Shown in pieces: positions 16,989 to 26,343 of a DNA stretch of 64,000 nt (positions are counted from its first letter, which is position 1; every line of letters begins with the position of its first letter). The stretch spans positions 992,001-1,056,000 of the forward strand of contig NZ_FOVG01000001.1 of NCBI RefSeq assembly GCF_900115075.1. Reading direction: 5' to 3'. The notes beneath the pieces were generated by a model. It had not been told where the DNA came from. It saw nothing but the letters and a program-made list of their open reading frames with translations, and did no database searches. The position numbers were made by a program, and so were the translations under genes. This DNA comes from Candidatus Pantoea varia (lineage in GTDB: Bacteria; Pseudomonadota; Gammaproteobacteria; Enterobacterales; Enterobacteriaceae).

Positions 16989-18575
16989 ATGAAACAACTG
17001 ACCAGCCAGATCCATGCGTTTGGCAAAGCGTTGATGATGCCAATTTCGGTCATCGCGGCCGCCGGTATTTTTCTCGGGCTGGCGGCGGCGATGCAGAATC
17101 CGGCGGTGACCGGCGATGCCTTTGCGCAGATGCAGGTGCCACAGTTAATCATTGGCTTTATTCGCAAGGTCGCCGGGGCGCTCTTCGCTAACCTGCCGGT
17201 CTTCTTTGCGGTGGCGAGTGCCATCGGACTGGCGAAAGCGGAAAAGCCCACTGCCGCCTTTGCTGCGGTGATCGGCTATATCGTAATGAACGTCGGCATC
17301 AGCGCCACGCTGGCGGCCAAAGGGATCACGGCGGCCACCACCACCCCGGCAGCCCTGCAGCAGGCGGGAATGGATCAGACTACCGCCATGATGACCTCGG
17401 CGGAGTACATCAGCATGCTCGGCGTCTTTACCTACAACATGAGCGTGCTGGGCGGGGTAATAGCCGGACTGATCACGGTGGTGCTGCACAATCGCTTCTA
17501 TACCCAGCAGCTGCCCACGGCAATTAGCTTTTTTGGCGGACGGCGTTTTGTGCCAATCGTCACCGTGGTCTGTCTGCCGCTGGTTGGCGTGCTGCTGGCG
17601 CTGGTCTGGCCGACCATTGGCGACGGTATCGCATGGATAGGCCAGATGATTGGCAAAAGCGGCCAGTATGGCGCGTTTCTGCTGGGGGCCTTTGAGCGTA
17701 TTTTGATTCCCACCGGCCTGCATCACATCCTCAACGAAACCGTGCGCTTCACGCCGATTGGCGGCATGGCGGTGGTCGATGGTCAGACGGTTGTCGGGGC
17801 GCTGAATATCTTCAATGCCTCGCTGACCCATCCTGGCGCGATCCCCGATGAGACGCTGCGCACCGCCACGCAGTTTCTGGCTCAGGGCAAGATTCCGGTG
17901 ATGATGTTTGGCCTGCCCGCGGCGGCGCTGGCGATCTATCACACCGCGCGGCCCGAACATAAACAGCGGGTCAAAGCGCTGGTGATGGCGGGGGCGCTGA
18001 CTTCTTTTACCACGGGCATTACGGAACCGCTGGAGTTCTGCTTTATCTTTGTCTCACCGGTGCTCTACCTGCTGCACGCTTTCCTGACCGGCCTGTCGTT
18101 TATGCTGATGTCGATGCTGCATCTGATGATCGGCAACGTGCAGGGTGGCGTTATTGACCTGGTCGTGTTCGGTATGCTGGGCGGCGCGAAAACCCACTGG
18201 TGGTGGACGCTGGCGCTGGGCGTGATCTATTCGCCGATCTACTACTATGCGTTCCGGCTGGTAATCACCCGGATGAGTGTCGAAACCCCGGGCCGGGAGT
18301 CGGAGGATGAGAAACCCCAGCAGGTCGCTGCAGATGAGCGGACGCAGGTGATTATCAGCGGACTGGGCGGGCAGGCTAATATCGAGGATGTCGATTGCTG
18401 CTTTACCCGGCTGCGCGTGCGGGTCAAAGAGATGAATCAGGTGGTCGATCAGACGCTGATGAGCACCGGGGCTAATGGTGTTAATCGCGTCAGCGAGCAC
18501 GACGTTCAGGTGATCTACGGTCCGCAGGTCGAGAAGATCGCGAACGAAGTGAAAATGGCGCTGGGCGTCGCGTAA
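16989..18575 (+). CDS. PTS IICB permease, glucose/alpha-glucoside type
   Basis: Sugar transporter of 528 aa that phosphorylates its substrate during import. The EIIC part has about ten membrane helices with ILIPTGLHHILNE near 240 and TTGITEPLEFCF near 340. A linker (about 425-450) leads to an EIIB domain with phosphorylation site DCCFTRLRV, active cysteine about C471 (family consensus DNCITRLR). It belongs to the MalX/GlvC/PtsG group; the substrate cannot be told. There is no EIIA domain, hydrolase or regulator next to it, so a shared EIIA such as Crr is expected. A CRP site precedes it. Confidence 0.85.
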   Translation: MKQLTSQIHAFGKALMMPISVIAAAGIFLGLAAAMQNPAVTGDAFAQMQVPQLIIGFIRKVAGALFANLPVFFAVASAIGLAKAEKPTAAFAAVIGYIVMNVGISATLAAKGITAATTTPAALQQAGMDQTTAMMTSAEYISMLGVFTYNMSVLGGVIAGLITVVLHNRFYTQQLPTAISFFGGRRFVPIVTVVCLPLVGVLLALVWPTIGDGIAWIGQMIGKSGQYGAFLLGAFERILIPTGLHHILNETVRFTPIGGMAVVDGQTVVGALNIFNASLTHPGAIPDETLRTATQFLAQGKIPVMMFGLPAAALAIYHTARPEHKQRVKALVMAGALTSFTTGITEPLEFCFIFVSPVLYLLHAFLTGLSFMLMSMLHLMIGNVQGGVIDLVVFGMLGGAKTHWWWTLALGVIYSPIYYYAFRLVITRMSVETPGRESEDEKPQQVAADERTQVIISGLGGQANIEDVDCCFTRLRVRVKEMNQVVDQTLMSTGANGVNRVSEHDVQVIYGPQVEKIANEVKMALGVA

Positions 18576-18604
18576 CGACAAGCCTCTTCAGACTTGATTA
18601 CTAC

Positions 18605-18635
18605 GCTAACCGTCTGGCGCTCACGGGCGGTTAGC
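18605..18635. terminator. Hairpin after the PTS gene
   Basis: Stem GCTAACCG (18605-18612) and CGGTTAGC (18628-18635) with a 15-base loop, 30 bp past the PTS stop. No T run follows, so the terminator role is tentative. Confidence 0.4.
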
Positions 18636-18700
18636 ACCTCTTATTGCACATAGACTGACCGCTGCCGTTCCGCTTATTGTAACTAAAAAAAGTCTGACCC

Positions 18701-18727
18701 TAATGGGCCGCATCTTTCTGCCGATAT
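18701..18727 (+). promoter_or_regulatory. Sigma-28 (FliA) promoter of the chemoreceptor
   Basis: TAAT (18701-18704), exactly 15 bases, then GCCGATAT (18720-18727). The flagellar sigma-28 consensus is TAAA-N15-GCCGATAA. It ends 34 bp before the chemoreceptor start, in line with class III flagellar control. Confidence 0.75.
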
Positions 18728-18761
18728 AGCGACTAATCCTCCCGATTATTGGAACTTAGTG

Positions 18762-20306
18762 ATGTCGTTAAAGAAATCTTCCCTGATTATTTTCTCCTTC
18801 CTGCTGGCATTATTTCTCACCAGTGTGGCGATCAGTACCTGGCTGCTGGTGCAGAGCAACCACTCCCTGAATGCGGTTAACAAAGAGATCCGTGTTGTGC
18901 TCTCAGTCATTGACCCGATCAACCACAGTCGTACGTTACGCGTCCGCCTGATGGAATACATGAAGGAAATCGAGGGCAGCGACGCCAACAATCCCGCCAC
19001 GCTGGACAGCGTGCGAACCGTGGCCGGCAAAGCGGATGCCGCATTCCAGGCCTACATGAACGCGCCGCGTCTGCCGGGCGAAGAGGCGGAGGCTGACGCC
19101 TATAGTCAGGCTTATCTGGCTTATCGTCAGCAGGGGCTGCAGCCGCTGATTGATGCGGCAGAGGCACACGATCAGGTGCGCTTTAAAAGTCAGATCCCTG
19201 ATGTGGTTCGCCTCGATCGTCAGTATGAAATCATTCTGGATCGGGTACTGGCACAGCATGAAACCTATGCCAAAAAGCTGAACAGCGACGCACAGAGTCA
19301 CTTCACCTCCGGCATCACGCTGCTGGGGCTGTTTGGTGTGCTGTTTTTCGCCATCATCGTCGCCATTTACATCTTCATGAAGCGCTATGTGCTTTCGCCA
19401 ATCAATCAGGCGCAGGAACACTGCAAGCTGATTGCGGCGGGCGTGCTGGATGCCACGGTGCCGGTCAAATCGGGTTCACGCAGTGAAATTCAGCTGCTGA
19501 TGGGTTCGCTGGAGCAGATGCGCAGCGCGCTGACCGCCATTATCCTCCAGGTGCGTGATTCAACGCGTTCAGTCTCGACCGCCTCGCAGGAAATTGCAGC
19601 GGGCAATATCGATCTCGCCTCGCGAACCGAACAGCAGGCCGCCGCGCTGACCGAAACCGCGGCCAGCATGGAGCAGCTGGGCGCAACGGTGAAACAGAAC
19701 ACTGAAAACGTCTTTGAAGCCTGCCGTCTGACCAGTGAAGCGGTGAAAAATGCGGAAAGCGGCGAGAAAGTCTCGCAGGAAGTGGTGACGTCTATGGCGC
19801 TGATTAACGCCAGCTCGAAAAAGATTGAGGAGATCACCACCGTGATCGACAGCATCGCCTTCCAGACTAATATTCTGGCGCTGAACGCGGCCGTCGAAGC
19901 CGCCCGTGCAGGTGAACAGGGACGCGGTTTTGCAGTGGTAGCGGGGGAAGTGCGTAATCTGGCCCAGCGCAGCGCCACCGCCGCCAAAGAGATTGAGGGG
20001 CTGATTGCAGAATCGGTTTCGATCATTCACGCCGGCTCCGATCAGGTCAGCCGGACCGGTGAGGCGATGAGCGCGATTATTTCCTCAGTCAGCCGCGTAA
20101 ATCTGCTGATGGAGCATATCTCCACGGCGTCTGATGAGCAGAGTCGCGGCATCGGTCAGATTGAACAGGCCGTCACCGAGATGGACAGCGTGACTCAGCA
20201 GAACTCGGCGCTGGTGCAGGAGTCTGCGGCGGCCTCTGCCTCGCTGGAAGAGCAGGTGCAGTTCCTGACGCAGTCGGTCTCGACCTTCCGTCTGGCAACG
20301 CATTAA
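18762..20306 (+). CDS. Methyl-accepting chemotaxis protein
   Basis: Chemoreceptor of 514 aa from the ATG at 18762 (a GTG directly before it could add one residue). The order is: N-terminal membrane helix (about 8-28), periplasmic four-helix-type sensor (about 30-185) rich in Tar/Tsr-like helices, second helix (about 190-212), HAMP domain (about 213-265), and signalling domain with the hairpin tip [20 protein letters not shown]. The C-terminus FRLATH lacks the NWETF-type CheR tether. The ligand is unknown. A sigma-28 promoter precedes it. Confidence 0.93.
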   Translation: MSLKKSSLIIFSFLLALFLTSVAISTWLLVQSNHSLNAVNKEIRVVLSVIDPINHSRTLRVRLMEYMKEIEGSDANNPATLDSVRTVAGKADAAFQAYMNAPRLPGEEAEADAYSQAYLAYRQQGLQPLIDAAEAHDQVRFKSQIPDVVRLDRQYEIILDRVLAQHETYAKKLNSDAQSHFTSGITLLGLFGVLFFAIIVAIYIFMKRYVLSPINQAQEHCKLIAAGVLDATVPVKSGSRSEIQLLMGSLEQMRSALTAIILQVRDSTRSVSTASQEIAAGNIDLASRTEQQAAALTETAASMEQLGATVKQNTENVFEACRLTSEAVKNAESGEKVSQEVVTSMALINASSKKIEEITTVIDSIAFQTNILALNAAVEAARAGEQGRGFAVVAGEVRNLAQRSATAAKEIEGLIAESVSIIHAGSDQVSRTGEAMSAIISSVSRVNLLMEHISTASDEQSRGIGQIEQAVTEMDSVTQQNSALVQESAAASASLEEQVQFLTQSVSTFRLATH

Positions 20307-20313
20307 TCAGGCC

Positions 20314-20342
20314 ACTCCGCGCTGTGTGTTGCCGCGCGGAGT
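20314..20342. terminator. GC-rich hairpin after the chemoreceptor
   Basis: Stem ACTCCGCGC (20314-20322) and GCGCGGAGT (20334-20342) with an 11-base loop, 8 bp past the stop codon. It lacks a T run but is well placed to stabilise or end the message. Confidence 0.45.
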
Positions 20343-20456
20343 CCTGAGTCCCGCGACAGAGCAACGCGCGGCTGAGAAGGGTGAGTTTGATTCAGCGCCT
20401 TGTGGCTTAAGGTTAATCGGCGGATTATAGGGCTTTCCATTGAAGACAGGGTTGTC

Positions 20457-21185
20457 ATGCTAATTAGCACTCATGCCCGCAGCAACAGCGCCGATACCCG
20501 ACTGGCCTGCACTCTGGCCGCTGCCGCAGGCGCGCTGAATACCGCTGCCTTTGAGATCGTCGGTTTCTTCTCAGCCAATATGACCGGGAACGTCTCGCTG
20601 CTGTCCGATCATCTGGCAAAAGCGAATCTGGGGCCTGGTCTGTTTTTTCTGTCGATCGTCCTGCTGTTTATTGCGGGTTCTGTGTTTTCAACGCTTGCCA
20701 TTAACGCCGGGCACCGCAGAAACATCCGCACCATCTATGCCTTTATCATTCTGACTGAGGGCACCGCGCTGATTGCGCTCGGTGTGATTGAGAATCACTT
20801 TCCGCCGCTTTCGCCTGGCGTGGTGTTGATCATGAGCCTGAGTTTTTTGATGGGGCTGCAGAATGCGGTCGTCACGCAGATCTCTAATGCCCGCGTTCGC
20901 ACCACCCATATCTCCGGCACGGCGACCGATATCGGCATTGAGCTGGCGATGCTGTTTGAGGTGCTGCGGCGCAAGGCGTCACCGAAAGAGGCGCCGCTCT
21001 ATCTGGGACGGTTGCGACTGCACTGCCTGACTCTGCTGGCTTTCCTCGCAGGGGGCATGGCCGGAATCGGGCTTTACCGACTGCTGAGCTACGATTTCCT
21101 GCTGCCAGTTGGGTTCGCGTTAATCTGTCTGGCGCTGAATGCCATCTTCACTAAACCAGCGAAACCTGAGAGCGCGAGGGTTTAA
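20457..21185 (+). CDS. DUF1275 (YoaK-family) membrane protein
   Basis: Membrane protein of 242 aa from the ATG at 20457; an upstream start at 20400 adds 19 unconserved residues. Six hydrophobic segments are visible. Family hallmarks include AGALNTAAFEIVGFFSANMTGN near residue 25, and GLQNAVVTQISNARVRTTHISGTATD near 140, typical of YoaK/DUF1275 proteins. Function is unknown for the family. The ribosome binding site is weak (CAGGG). A hairpin at 21209-21236 closes the gene. Confidence 0.87.
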   Translation: MLISTHARSNSADTRLACTLAAAAGALNTAAFEIVGFFSANMTGNVSLLSDHLAKANLGPGLFFLSIVLLFIAGSVFSTLAINAGHRRNIRTIYAFIILTEGTALIALGVIENHFPPLSPGVVLIMSLSFLMGLQNAVVTQISNARVRTTHISGTATDIGIELAMLFEVLRRKASPKEAPLYLGRLRLHCLTLLAFLAGGMAGIGLYRLLSYDFLLPVGFALICLALNAIFTKPAKPESARV

Positions 21186-21208
21186 TGGTGCAATATCTAC
21201 TGCTGTTA

Positions 21209-21236
21209 AAATCAGGGCGGTGCTTATCCCTGATTT
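21209..21236 (+). terminator. Terminator-like hairpin after the DUF1275 gene
   Basis: Stem AAATCAGGG (21209-21217) and CCCTGATTT (21228-21236) with a ten-base loop. The 3' arm ends in three T residues; only moderate as a terminator. Confidence 0.55.
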
Positions 21237-21400
21237 CATCGTTCCGCCTGGGCAAATGAACCGTGCGGTTAAAACATAAGTGCCTGCACAGGGTAACATT
21301 CAGCCTTATACTCTGGTTGATCCTGCCGGTAAGACAGTGACGCGAACAGCCTTCAACCTGCTGATGGATAATTAACATCGACATTAAACAACTTATTTAC

Positions 21401-22273
21401 TTGTGTAACCTGGAGCGGGAACGCCATTTCGGGCGGGCCGCAGAAGCCAGTTTTGTTACACAGCCAACCCTCTCAATGCGCCTGAAAAATCTGGAGCGCG
21501 AGCTGGGTCTGCCGCTGATTAACCGCAGCAATAACTTTGCCGGATTCACGCCAGAGGGCGATCGCGTGCTGGCGTGGGCGCGGGAAATCGTGTCGGTTTA
21601 TCAGGGGCTGAAGCTGGAAGTGGAATCGCTGAAGCATGGGGTGAACGGCACGCTGCGGGTTGGCGTGGTGCCCCAGTGCAGCATGGCACTGCCGCTGCTG
21701 CTGAAAGCGGTGCAGGCGCGTTATCCTCAGCTCGACTACCGCATTGCGGTGCTGAGTGCTGACCAGCTGCTGGAAGCGCTCAACAGCCATACCGTTGATG
21801 TCGGAATCGGCTTTTTTGAGATGGCGACGCTGCGGGAACTCCATTTTCAGACCGAGATGCTGGCAGACCGGGGCGTTGAAGCCGTATTCCATCCCGACCA
21901 TTTCCCGGAGCTGGTGGGCGAAACCCCGTTGAGGCTGGATGAACTGGCTCAACAGCCACTCTGCCTGGCGGAGCCGACGCGCTATTTCCGCCGCTACCTT
22001 GATATGGCTTTTCGTGAAGCGGCGCTGGTGCCCCGGGTGATCGTAGAGAGCGCTTCTATCATGCAGTTGATGCAGTGCGCGCAGGTCGGTCTGGGTCTGC
22101 TGGTGTCGCCAGTGGGTCATCTGCTGCCCGCGTCACTTCAGGGGCTGCAGCAGCGCGCCATTACGCTGCCGCCGATGGCGCGCCAGGCCGCACTGGTGAT
22201 AGCCGAACCGGGCCGTGCGACACCGCTGGCACAGCACTTTTTCGACGAAGCGCGGGGTCTGCTGCCGGTATAG
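21401..22273 (+). CDS. LysR-family regulator, start codon unclear
   Basis: LysR-type regulator with an N-terminal winged helix-turn-helix (RERHFGRAAEASFVTQPTLS, then MRLKNLERELG) and a substrate-binding domain (about 90-290). The first usual start codon is TTG at 21401, but this falls inside helix 1 of the DNA-binding domain. In the same frame the coding text continues upstream without a stop to 21365 and reads IDIKQLIYL, the expected LysR beginning (compare OxyR MNIRDLEYL). The only codons there that could start it are ATC at 21377 or ATT at 21371, with GGA at 21366-21368 as ribosome binding site. The true protein is therefore probably 298 aa from 21377. Targets are unknown; yciW is convergent behind it. 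Confidence 0.85.
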   Translation: MCNLERERHFGRAAEASFVTQPTLSMRLKNLERELGLPLINRSNNFAGFTPEGDRVLAWAREIVSVYQGLKLEVESLKHGVNGTLRVGVVPQCSMALPLLLKAVQARYPQLDYRIAVLSADQLLEALNSHTVDVGIGFFEMATLRELHFQTEMLADRGVEAVFHPDHFPELVGETPLRLDELAQQPLCLAEPTRYFRRYLDMAFREAALVPRVIVESASIMQLMQCAQVGLGLLVSPVGHLLPASLQGLQQRAITLPPMARQAALVIAEPGRATPLAQHFFDEARGLLPV

Positions 22274-22278
22274 TGCGG

Positions 22279-23388
22279 CTACTGCGCCTCGCCCAGCGCA
22301 TAAAACAGGCGGCTGTTCCAGTTGCCTATCGCAACGCTCTGAATCAGTGCGAACAGTGCCTTAGCCTCCCAGCCTGCCTCCATCAACGGTTGCAGGTGAG
22401 CCGCGCTGAACCGCTCGGGTGAACGGGTCAGCTGGGCCGCCAGCGCAATGATCTGTTGCTCTTCACCTTTAGAAACCTCATCCACACCCTCAATTAAAAC
22501 GTCATTCCCGGCCAGCAGCCGGAACGCCCAGCGACTGCCCAGAATACGGGCGGCGGTCGCCTCGCCCAGGGTGTTCTCGTGAGAGAGATGCTGACGCAGT
22601 TGCGCCCAGCCATAAAGCGCCGAGGGGTCGTGGGCCAGCAGCCATACTGCCTCCAGCATCCCTGACAAAGACTGACAGCGGGTAACCGCAGCGAGCTGCT
22701 CCGCACTCGCATAACGCAACTCCAGCGGTTTCAGCACCGGCTGCCAGCAGGCAGGCTGGTCAAAACCGCTGGGCTCAGCATCAGGTGGTGCGGTGCTGCC
22801 GGGCAACCAGCGTACCGGCTGAGCCTGCAGCGCCTGCAATCCGGCGACAACCCGTGCCTGGTAACTGACAAAGCCGATCACCTGATTCAGCGTCACAATA
22901 TCGGGTTCGGTCAGGCCGACCGCATCCAGGGCGGTGATCGCGCTGGCGTTAATCAGCTCAGGCTGCATCGCCAGCTGCCGCGCATACTGCGTAATCTGAG
23001 TCAGACGATTATTACTTTCGCGCGAAGAGTCAGGTCCAGGCAACGGGTTCAGGCGGGCAGAGTAGTGATTACACAAGCGCTGCACACCCGCGACCTGTGC
23101 CACGGTCAGCGCGGTGCTGAGGCGATCGTAGAGCGTTAACGTGTGAGTCAGTGACGTCGCAATGCGATCGGGAAACAGTAATTGCGCCAGATCGCGCGCT
23201 GCCAGCAGGGCCGGCTGATTGGTGCGCAGCAGTGACTGCACCACGACATTATCGGCGTAGCATTCCAGCAGGAAACGGTCATCAATATGGGCGGCCTCGG
23301 GCACCAGCGGTGCGGCCTGAGCGATACGTGGACTGGTCTGGCTCTCGTAGAACCAGTGGTTATGGCCCGGATAGCGGCGTTGTTCCAT
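22279..23388 (-). CDS. yciW: YciW, fused AhpD-fold (CMD) protein
   Basis: Protein of 369 aa from ATG 23388 with AAAGGAT upstream; an in-frame start at 23448 adds 20 unlikely residues. It keeps the E. coli position between rnb and fabI, and shares NRLTQITQYARQLAMQPELI and LDAVGLTEPDIVTLNQVIGF with YciW. There are two AhpD-like halves. The second half lines up with the 188-aa protein at 31279-31845, but where that has NGCRYCAVVHA, YciW has LGSRWAFRLLA, so the redox cysteines are lost. E. coli yciW has been linked to CysB and cysteine metabolism (from memory); its activity is not known. Confidence 0.88.
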   Translation of the reverse strand: MEQRRYPGHNHWFYESQTSPRIAQAAPLVPEAAHIDDRFLLECYADNVVVQSLLRTNQPALLAARDLAQLLFPDRIATSLTHTLTLYDRLSTALTVAQVAGVQRLCNHYSARLNPLPGPDSSRESNNRLTQITQYARQLAMQPELINASAITALDAVGLTEPDIVTLNQVIGFVSYQARVVAGLQALQAQPVRWLPGSTAPPDAEPSGFDQPACWQPVLKPLELRYASAEQLAAVTRCQSLSGMLEAVWLLAHDPSALYGWAQLRQHLSHENTLGEATAARILGSRWAFRLLAGNDVLIEGVDEVSKGEEQQIIALAAQLTRSPERFSAAHLQPLMEAGWEAKALFALIQSVAIGNWNSRLFYALGEAQ

Positions 23389-23582
23389 GATCAATCCTTT
23401 TGCGAATTCGGGTTCGGCATGCAGGCGGCAGAATCTGAAAATGTGCATAAACCGAAGGGCAGGCTTATCGTCGCTGATGGGCAGTCCGGGGCAAAAGAAT
23501 GATCGGTGATAATTAATAGCATTACGGTATAACGGGAGCGAAATCAGGCAGGAAGCGCGAGGCGGGAGCAGGGAGAAGGGAG

Positions 23583-23605
23583 AAGGGCGAGTCAGGCTCG
23601 CCCTT
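23583..23605 (-). terminator. Terminator-like hairpin after fabI
   Basis: Stem AAGGGCGAG (23583-23591) and CTCGCCCTT (23597-23605), loop TCAGG, 8 bp past the fabI stop. On the minus strand it is followed by CTCCCTTCTCCC rather than a clean T run. Confidence 0.6.
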
Positions 23606-23612
23606 GCAGAAC

Positions 23613-24401
23613 TTATTTCAGTTCCAGTTCGTTCATTGCGGCGATGCTGAAGCCGCCATCAACGTGTACCACTTCACCGGTAATGCCGCCAGCCAGGTCA
23701 GAGCAGAGGAATGCTGCTGAGTTGCCGACATCTTCGATGGTAACGGTACGGCGAATCGGGGTCACTGCTTCGCAATGTGCCAGCATCTTACGGAAATCTT
23801 TGATGCCTGATGCCGCCAGGGTGCGGATCGGACCCGCAGAAACGGCGTTAACTCGCACGCCTTCCGGGCCCATAGCGTTTGCCATGTAACGCACGTTAGC
23901 TTCCAGCGACGCTTTCGCCAGACCCATCACGTTGTAGTTCGGGATTGCGCGCTCAGCACCCAGGTAAGAGAGGGTCAGCAGCGCAGAATTTGGATTCAGC
24001 ATCTCGCGGCACTCTTTGGCCATCGCGACGAAGCTGTAAGCACTGATGTCATGCGCGATTTTAAAGCCTTCGCGGGTAACGGCGTTCACATAGTCGCCAA
24101 CCAGCTGATCGCCAGGGGCGAAACCGATAGAGTGAACGAAACCGTCAAATTTCGGCCAGGTTTTTGCCAGTTCAGTGAACAGAGATTTGATGCTCTCATC
24201 TTCGGCTACGTCACATGGCAGCACGATGTCTGAACCCAAATCTTTGGCAAACTCTTCCACACGACCTTTTAATTTGTCGTTCTGGTAGGTGAAAGCCAGT
24301 TCTGCGCCCTGTTTGTGCATCGCCTGTGCAATACCGTAGGCGATGGAAAGTTTACTGGCAACGCCAGTAATCAGAATGCGCTTACCGGAAAGAAAACCCA
24401 T
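23613..24401 (-). CDS. fabI: Enoyl-[acyl-carrier-protein] reductase (NADH)
   Basis: Final reduction of each fatty-acid elongation round; the triclosan target. The protein is 262 aa from ATG 24401 ([17 protein letters not shown]); earlier in-frame starts are not conserved. Catalytic Y146, Y156 and K163 sit at the E. coli positions ([20 protein letters not shown]), and G93, whose change gives triclosan resistance, is unaltered. It is on the same strand as the sap genes, with about 140 bp between; E. coli ycjD is not found in that gap. Confidence 0.97.
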   Translation of the reverse strand: MGFLSGKRILITGVASKLSIAYGIAQAMHKQGAELAFTYQNDKLKGRVEEFAKDLGSDIVLPCDVAEDESIKSLFTELAKTWPKFDGFVHSIGFAPGDQLVGDYVNAVTREGFKIAHDISAYSFVAMAKECREMLNPNSALLTLSYLGAERAIPNYNVMGLAKASLEANVRYMANAMGPEGVRVNAVSAGPIRTLAASGIKDFRKMLAHCEAVTPIRRTVTIEDVGNSAAFLCSDLAGGITGEVVHVDGGFSIAAMNELELK

Positions 24402-24542
24402 AGCTGTAATCCTTATGGTCATTGTAGTTGGCGGCCGCATGATTAATAAGTAAGCGACCGACGTTAATCGACGTGCGGATTCTAGCACGTCTCTCATAAA
24501 TCAGGTAAATCGGCCCGCAATTTCCGCGATATGCAGCAAAAA

Positions 24543-25346
24543 TCAGCGCTCACGCCGCCAGGCTTCGGCACTCAGTGCTTCACCAAAGTGGCTGCTGATC
24601 AGCCGACGGGTCAGATCGTGCAGCGGGGAGGCCAGCACGTCAGCTGTGCCGCCGCGCTCGACCACTTCGCCCTGATGCATTACCAGCACTTTATCGCTGA
24701 TATGCTTCATCATGCCCAGATGCTGGGTGACATAAATGTAGGCGATCCCGTGCTTCTCCTGCAGCTCCAGCATCAGATTCACCAGTTGGGATCGCATCGT
24801 CATATCCAGCGAGGCCAGCGCTTCATCGGCCACAATCACTTTAGGCTGCAGGATTAACGCGCGCGCCAGCCCCAGGCGCTGCTTCTGACCGGGTGCCAGC
24901 ATGTGCGGATAATAGCCAGCGTGATCGCGCAGTAAGCCCACCTGACGCAGGGTGGCGATAATGCGCTTCTCGCGCTCCTCCGCATTCAGCCCGGTGTTAA
25001 GCCGGAGCGGGAACTCGAGAATCTGACTGATGCGCTGACGTGGATTCAGTGAGGTGGAGGGATCCTGAAAAATCATGCGGATGCGCTGACTGCGATAGCC
25101 ATAATCGCCGAAGGTCAGCGGATGATCGTCTATCAGAATCTCACCTTCGGTGGGCGCGACCATGCCGCTGAGCATCTTCGCCAGCGTGGACTTGCCGGAG
25201 CCATTTTCGCCGATAATCGCCAGCGTCTGTTTCTCACGCAGGGTAAAGCTCACCGATTTCACAGCTTCAACATGCTGACGACGGAACAGGCCCGTGCGGT
25301 AGCGGAAGGTTTTACTAAGATTGCGCACTTCCAGCAGGGTCTCCAT
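24543..25346 (-). CDS. sapF: Peptide ABC transporter ATPase SapF
   Basis: ABC ATPase of 267 aa with Walker A GENGSGKSTL (about 47-56), a signature region replaced by LAPGQKQRLGLARAL (about 150-164) and Walker B VIVADEALASLD. The degenerate LSGGQ (APGQK) is also seen in E. coli SapF. It forms a heterodimer with SapD to drive the Sap importer, known for antimicrobial-peptide resistance and putrescine handling. It starts one base past the sapD stop. Confidence 0.93.
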   Translation of the reverse strand: METLLEVRNLSKTFRYRTGLFRRQHVEAVKSVSFTLREKQTLAIIGENGSGKSTLAKMLSGMVAPTEGEILIDDHPLTFGDYGYRSQRIRMIFQDPSTSLNPRQRISQILEFPLRLNTGLNAEEREKRIIATLRQVGLLRDHAGYYPHMLAPGQKQRLGLARALILQPKVIVADEALASLDMTMRSQLVNLMLELQEKHGIAYIYVTQHLGMMKHISDKVLVMHQGEVVERGGTADVLASPLHDLTRRLISSHFGEALSAEAWRRER

Positions 25347-25347
25347 G

Positions 25348-26343
25348 CTACTGGCCCTCCATATTCAGCGGGAAATGACAGGCATAGAGATGCGTTTTGC
25401 TGCCGGTAAGGCGAGGCGTTTCAATACACTTACGCTGGGCATAGGGACAACGTGGTCCCAGACGGCAGCCAATCGGCAGGCTCTCCAGCGACGGGATCGC
25501 CCCTGACAGGGTATTGAGACGGCTTTTGTGCGGCAGGGCGCGACCAAAATCGGGCATCGCCCGAATCAGTGCCTGAGTATAAGGATGGTGCGGCGTACTC
25601 ATTAAATCTTCGCTCTGAGCGGTTTCCACCGTCTGACCGCAGTACATCACGTTGATACGGTCCGCCCACTGGCTCATGGTGCGCAGGTCGTGACTGATCA
25701 GCAGAATAGTGGTGTTGTTGTTCTGGTTCAGACGGCTCAGCAGGCGGAAAATCTGCGCCTGCGTAGTCGGTTCCATCGCGTTGGTCGGCTCATCAGCAAT
25801 CAGCAGTCGCGGCTGATTAGCCAGCGCAATGGCGATCATTACTTTCTGGCATTCGCCTTCAGTCAGCTCATAGGGGAAGCTGCGCATGATGTCTTTATGA
25901 TCTTTAATGCCGACGCGATGCAGTAGCTCGATGGCGCGGGTTTTGCGCCAGAACCAGAAGCGCTTCAGCCACGGACCTTTATAAGTCCAGCGCGGGATCA
26001 CCTGCATCAGCTGACGACCGATGCTCTCAGAGGGATCAAGACAGGATTGCGGTTCCTGGAAAATCATCGAGACGTTATGCCCGATAATGCGGCGCCGCTC
26101 ACGAGGCGACAGGCGCAGCAGGTCAACATCATCAAATACCATCCGATCGGCGGTCACGCGCCAGTTATCGTTGGTCACGCCGCAGATAGCCTTGGCGACC
26201 AGACTTTTACCGGAGCCGGACTCACCGACCAGACCCCGGATTTCGCCTTCACCCAGCGTCAGGTTGACGCGATCGACCGCTTTGACCGGCCCGTCAGCGG
26301 TCATAAATTCAATGGTCAGATTACGGATATCGAGTAACGGCAT
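25348..26343 (-). CDS. sapD: Peptide ABC transporter ATPase SapD
   Basis: ABC ATPase of 331 aa with Walker [11 protein letters not shown] (about 39-48), a signature [16 protein letters not shown] that replaces LSGGQ, Walker [13 protein letters not shown], and the C-terminal oligopeptide-type extension with cysteines ([14 protein letters not shown]) that resembles Opp/Dpp ATPases. It abuts sapC by one base. In E. coli SapD also supports Trk potassium uptake. Confidence 0.94.
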   Translation of the reverse strand: MPLLDIRNLTIEFMTADGPVKAVDRVNLTLGEGEIRGLVGESGSGKSLVAKAICGVTNDNWRVTADRMVFDDVDLLRLSPRERRRIIGHNVSMIFQEPQSCLDPSESIGRQLMQVIPRWTYKGPWLKRFWFWRKTRAIELLHRVGIKDHKDIMRSFPYELTEGECQKVMIAIALANQPRLLIADEPTNAMEPTTQAQIFRLLSRLNQNNNTTILLISHDLRTMSQWADRINVMYCGQTVETAQSEDLMSTPHHPYTQALIRAMPDFGRALPHKSRLNTLSGAIPSLESLPIGCRLGPRCPYAQRKCIETPRLTGSKTHLYACHFPLNMEGQ

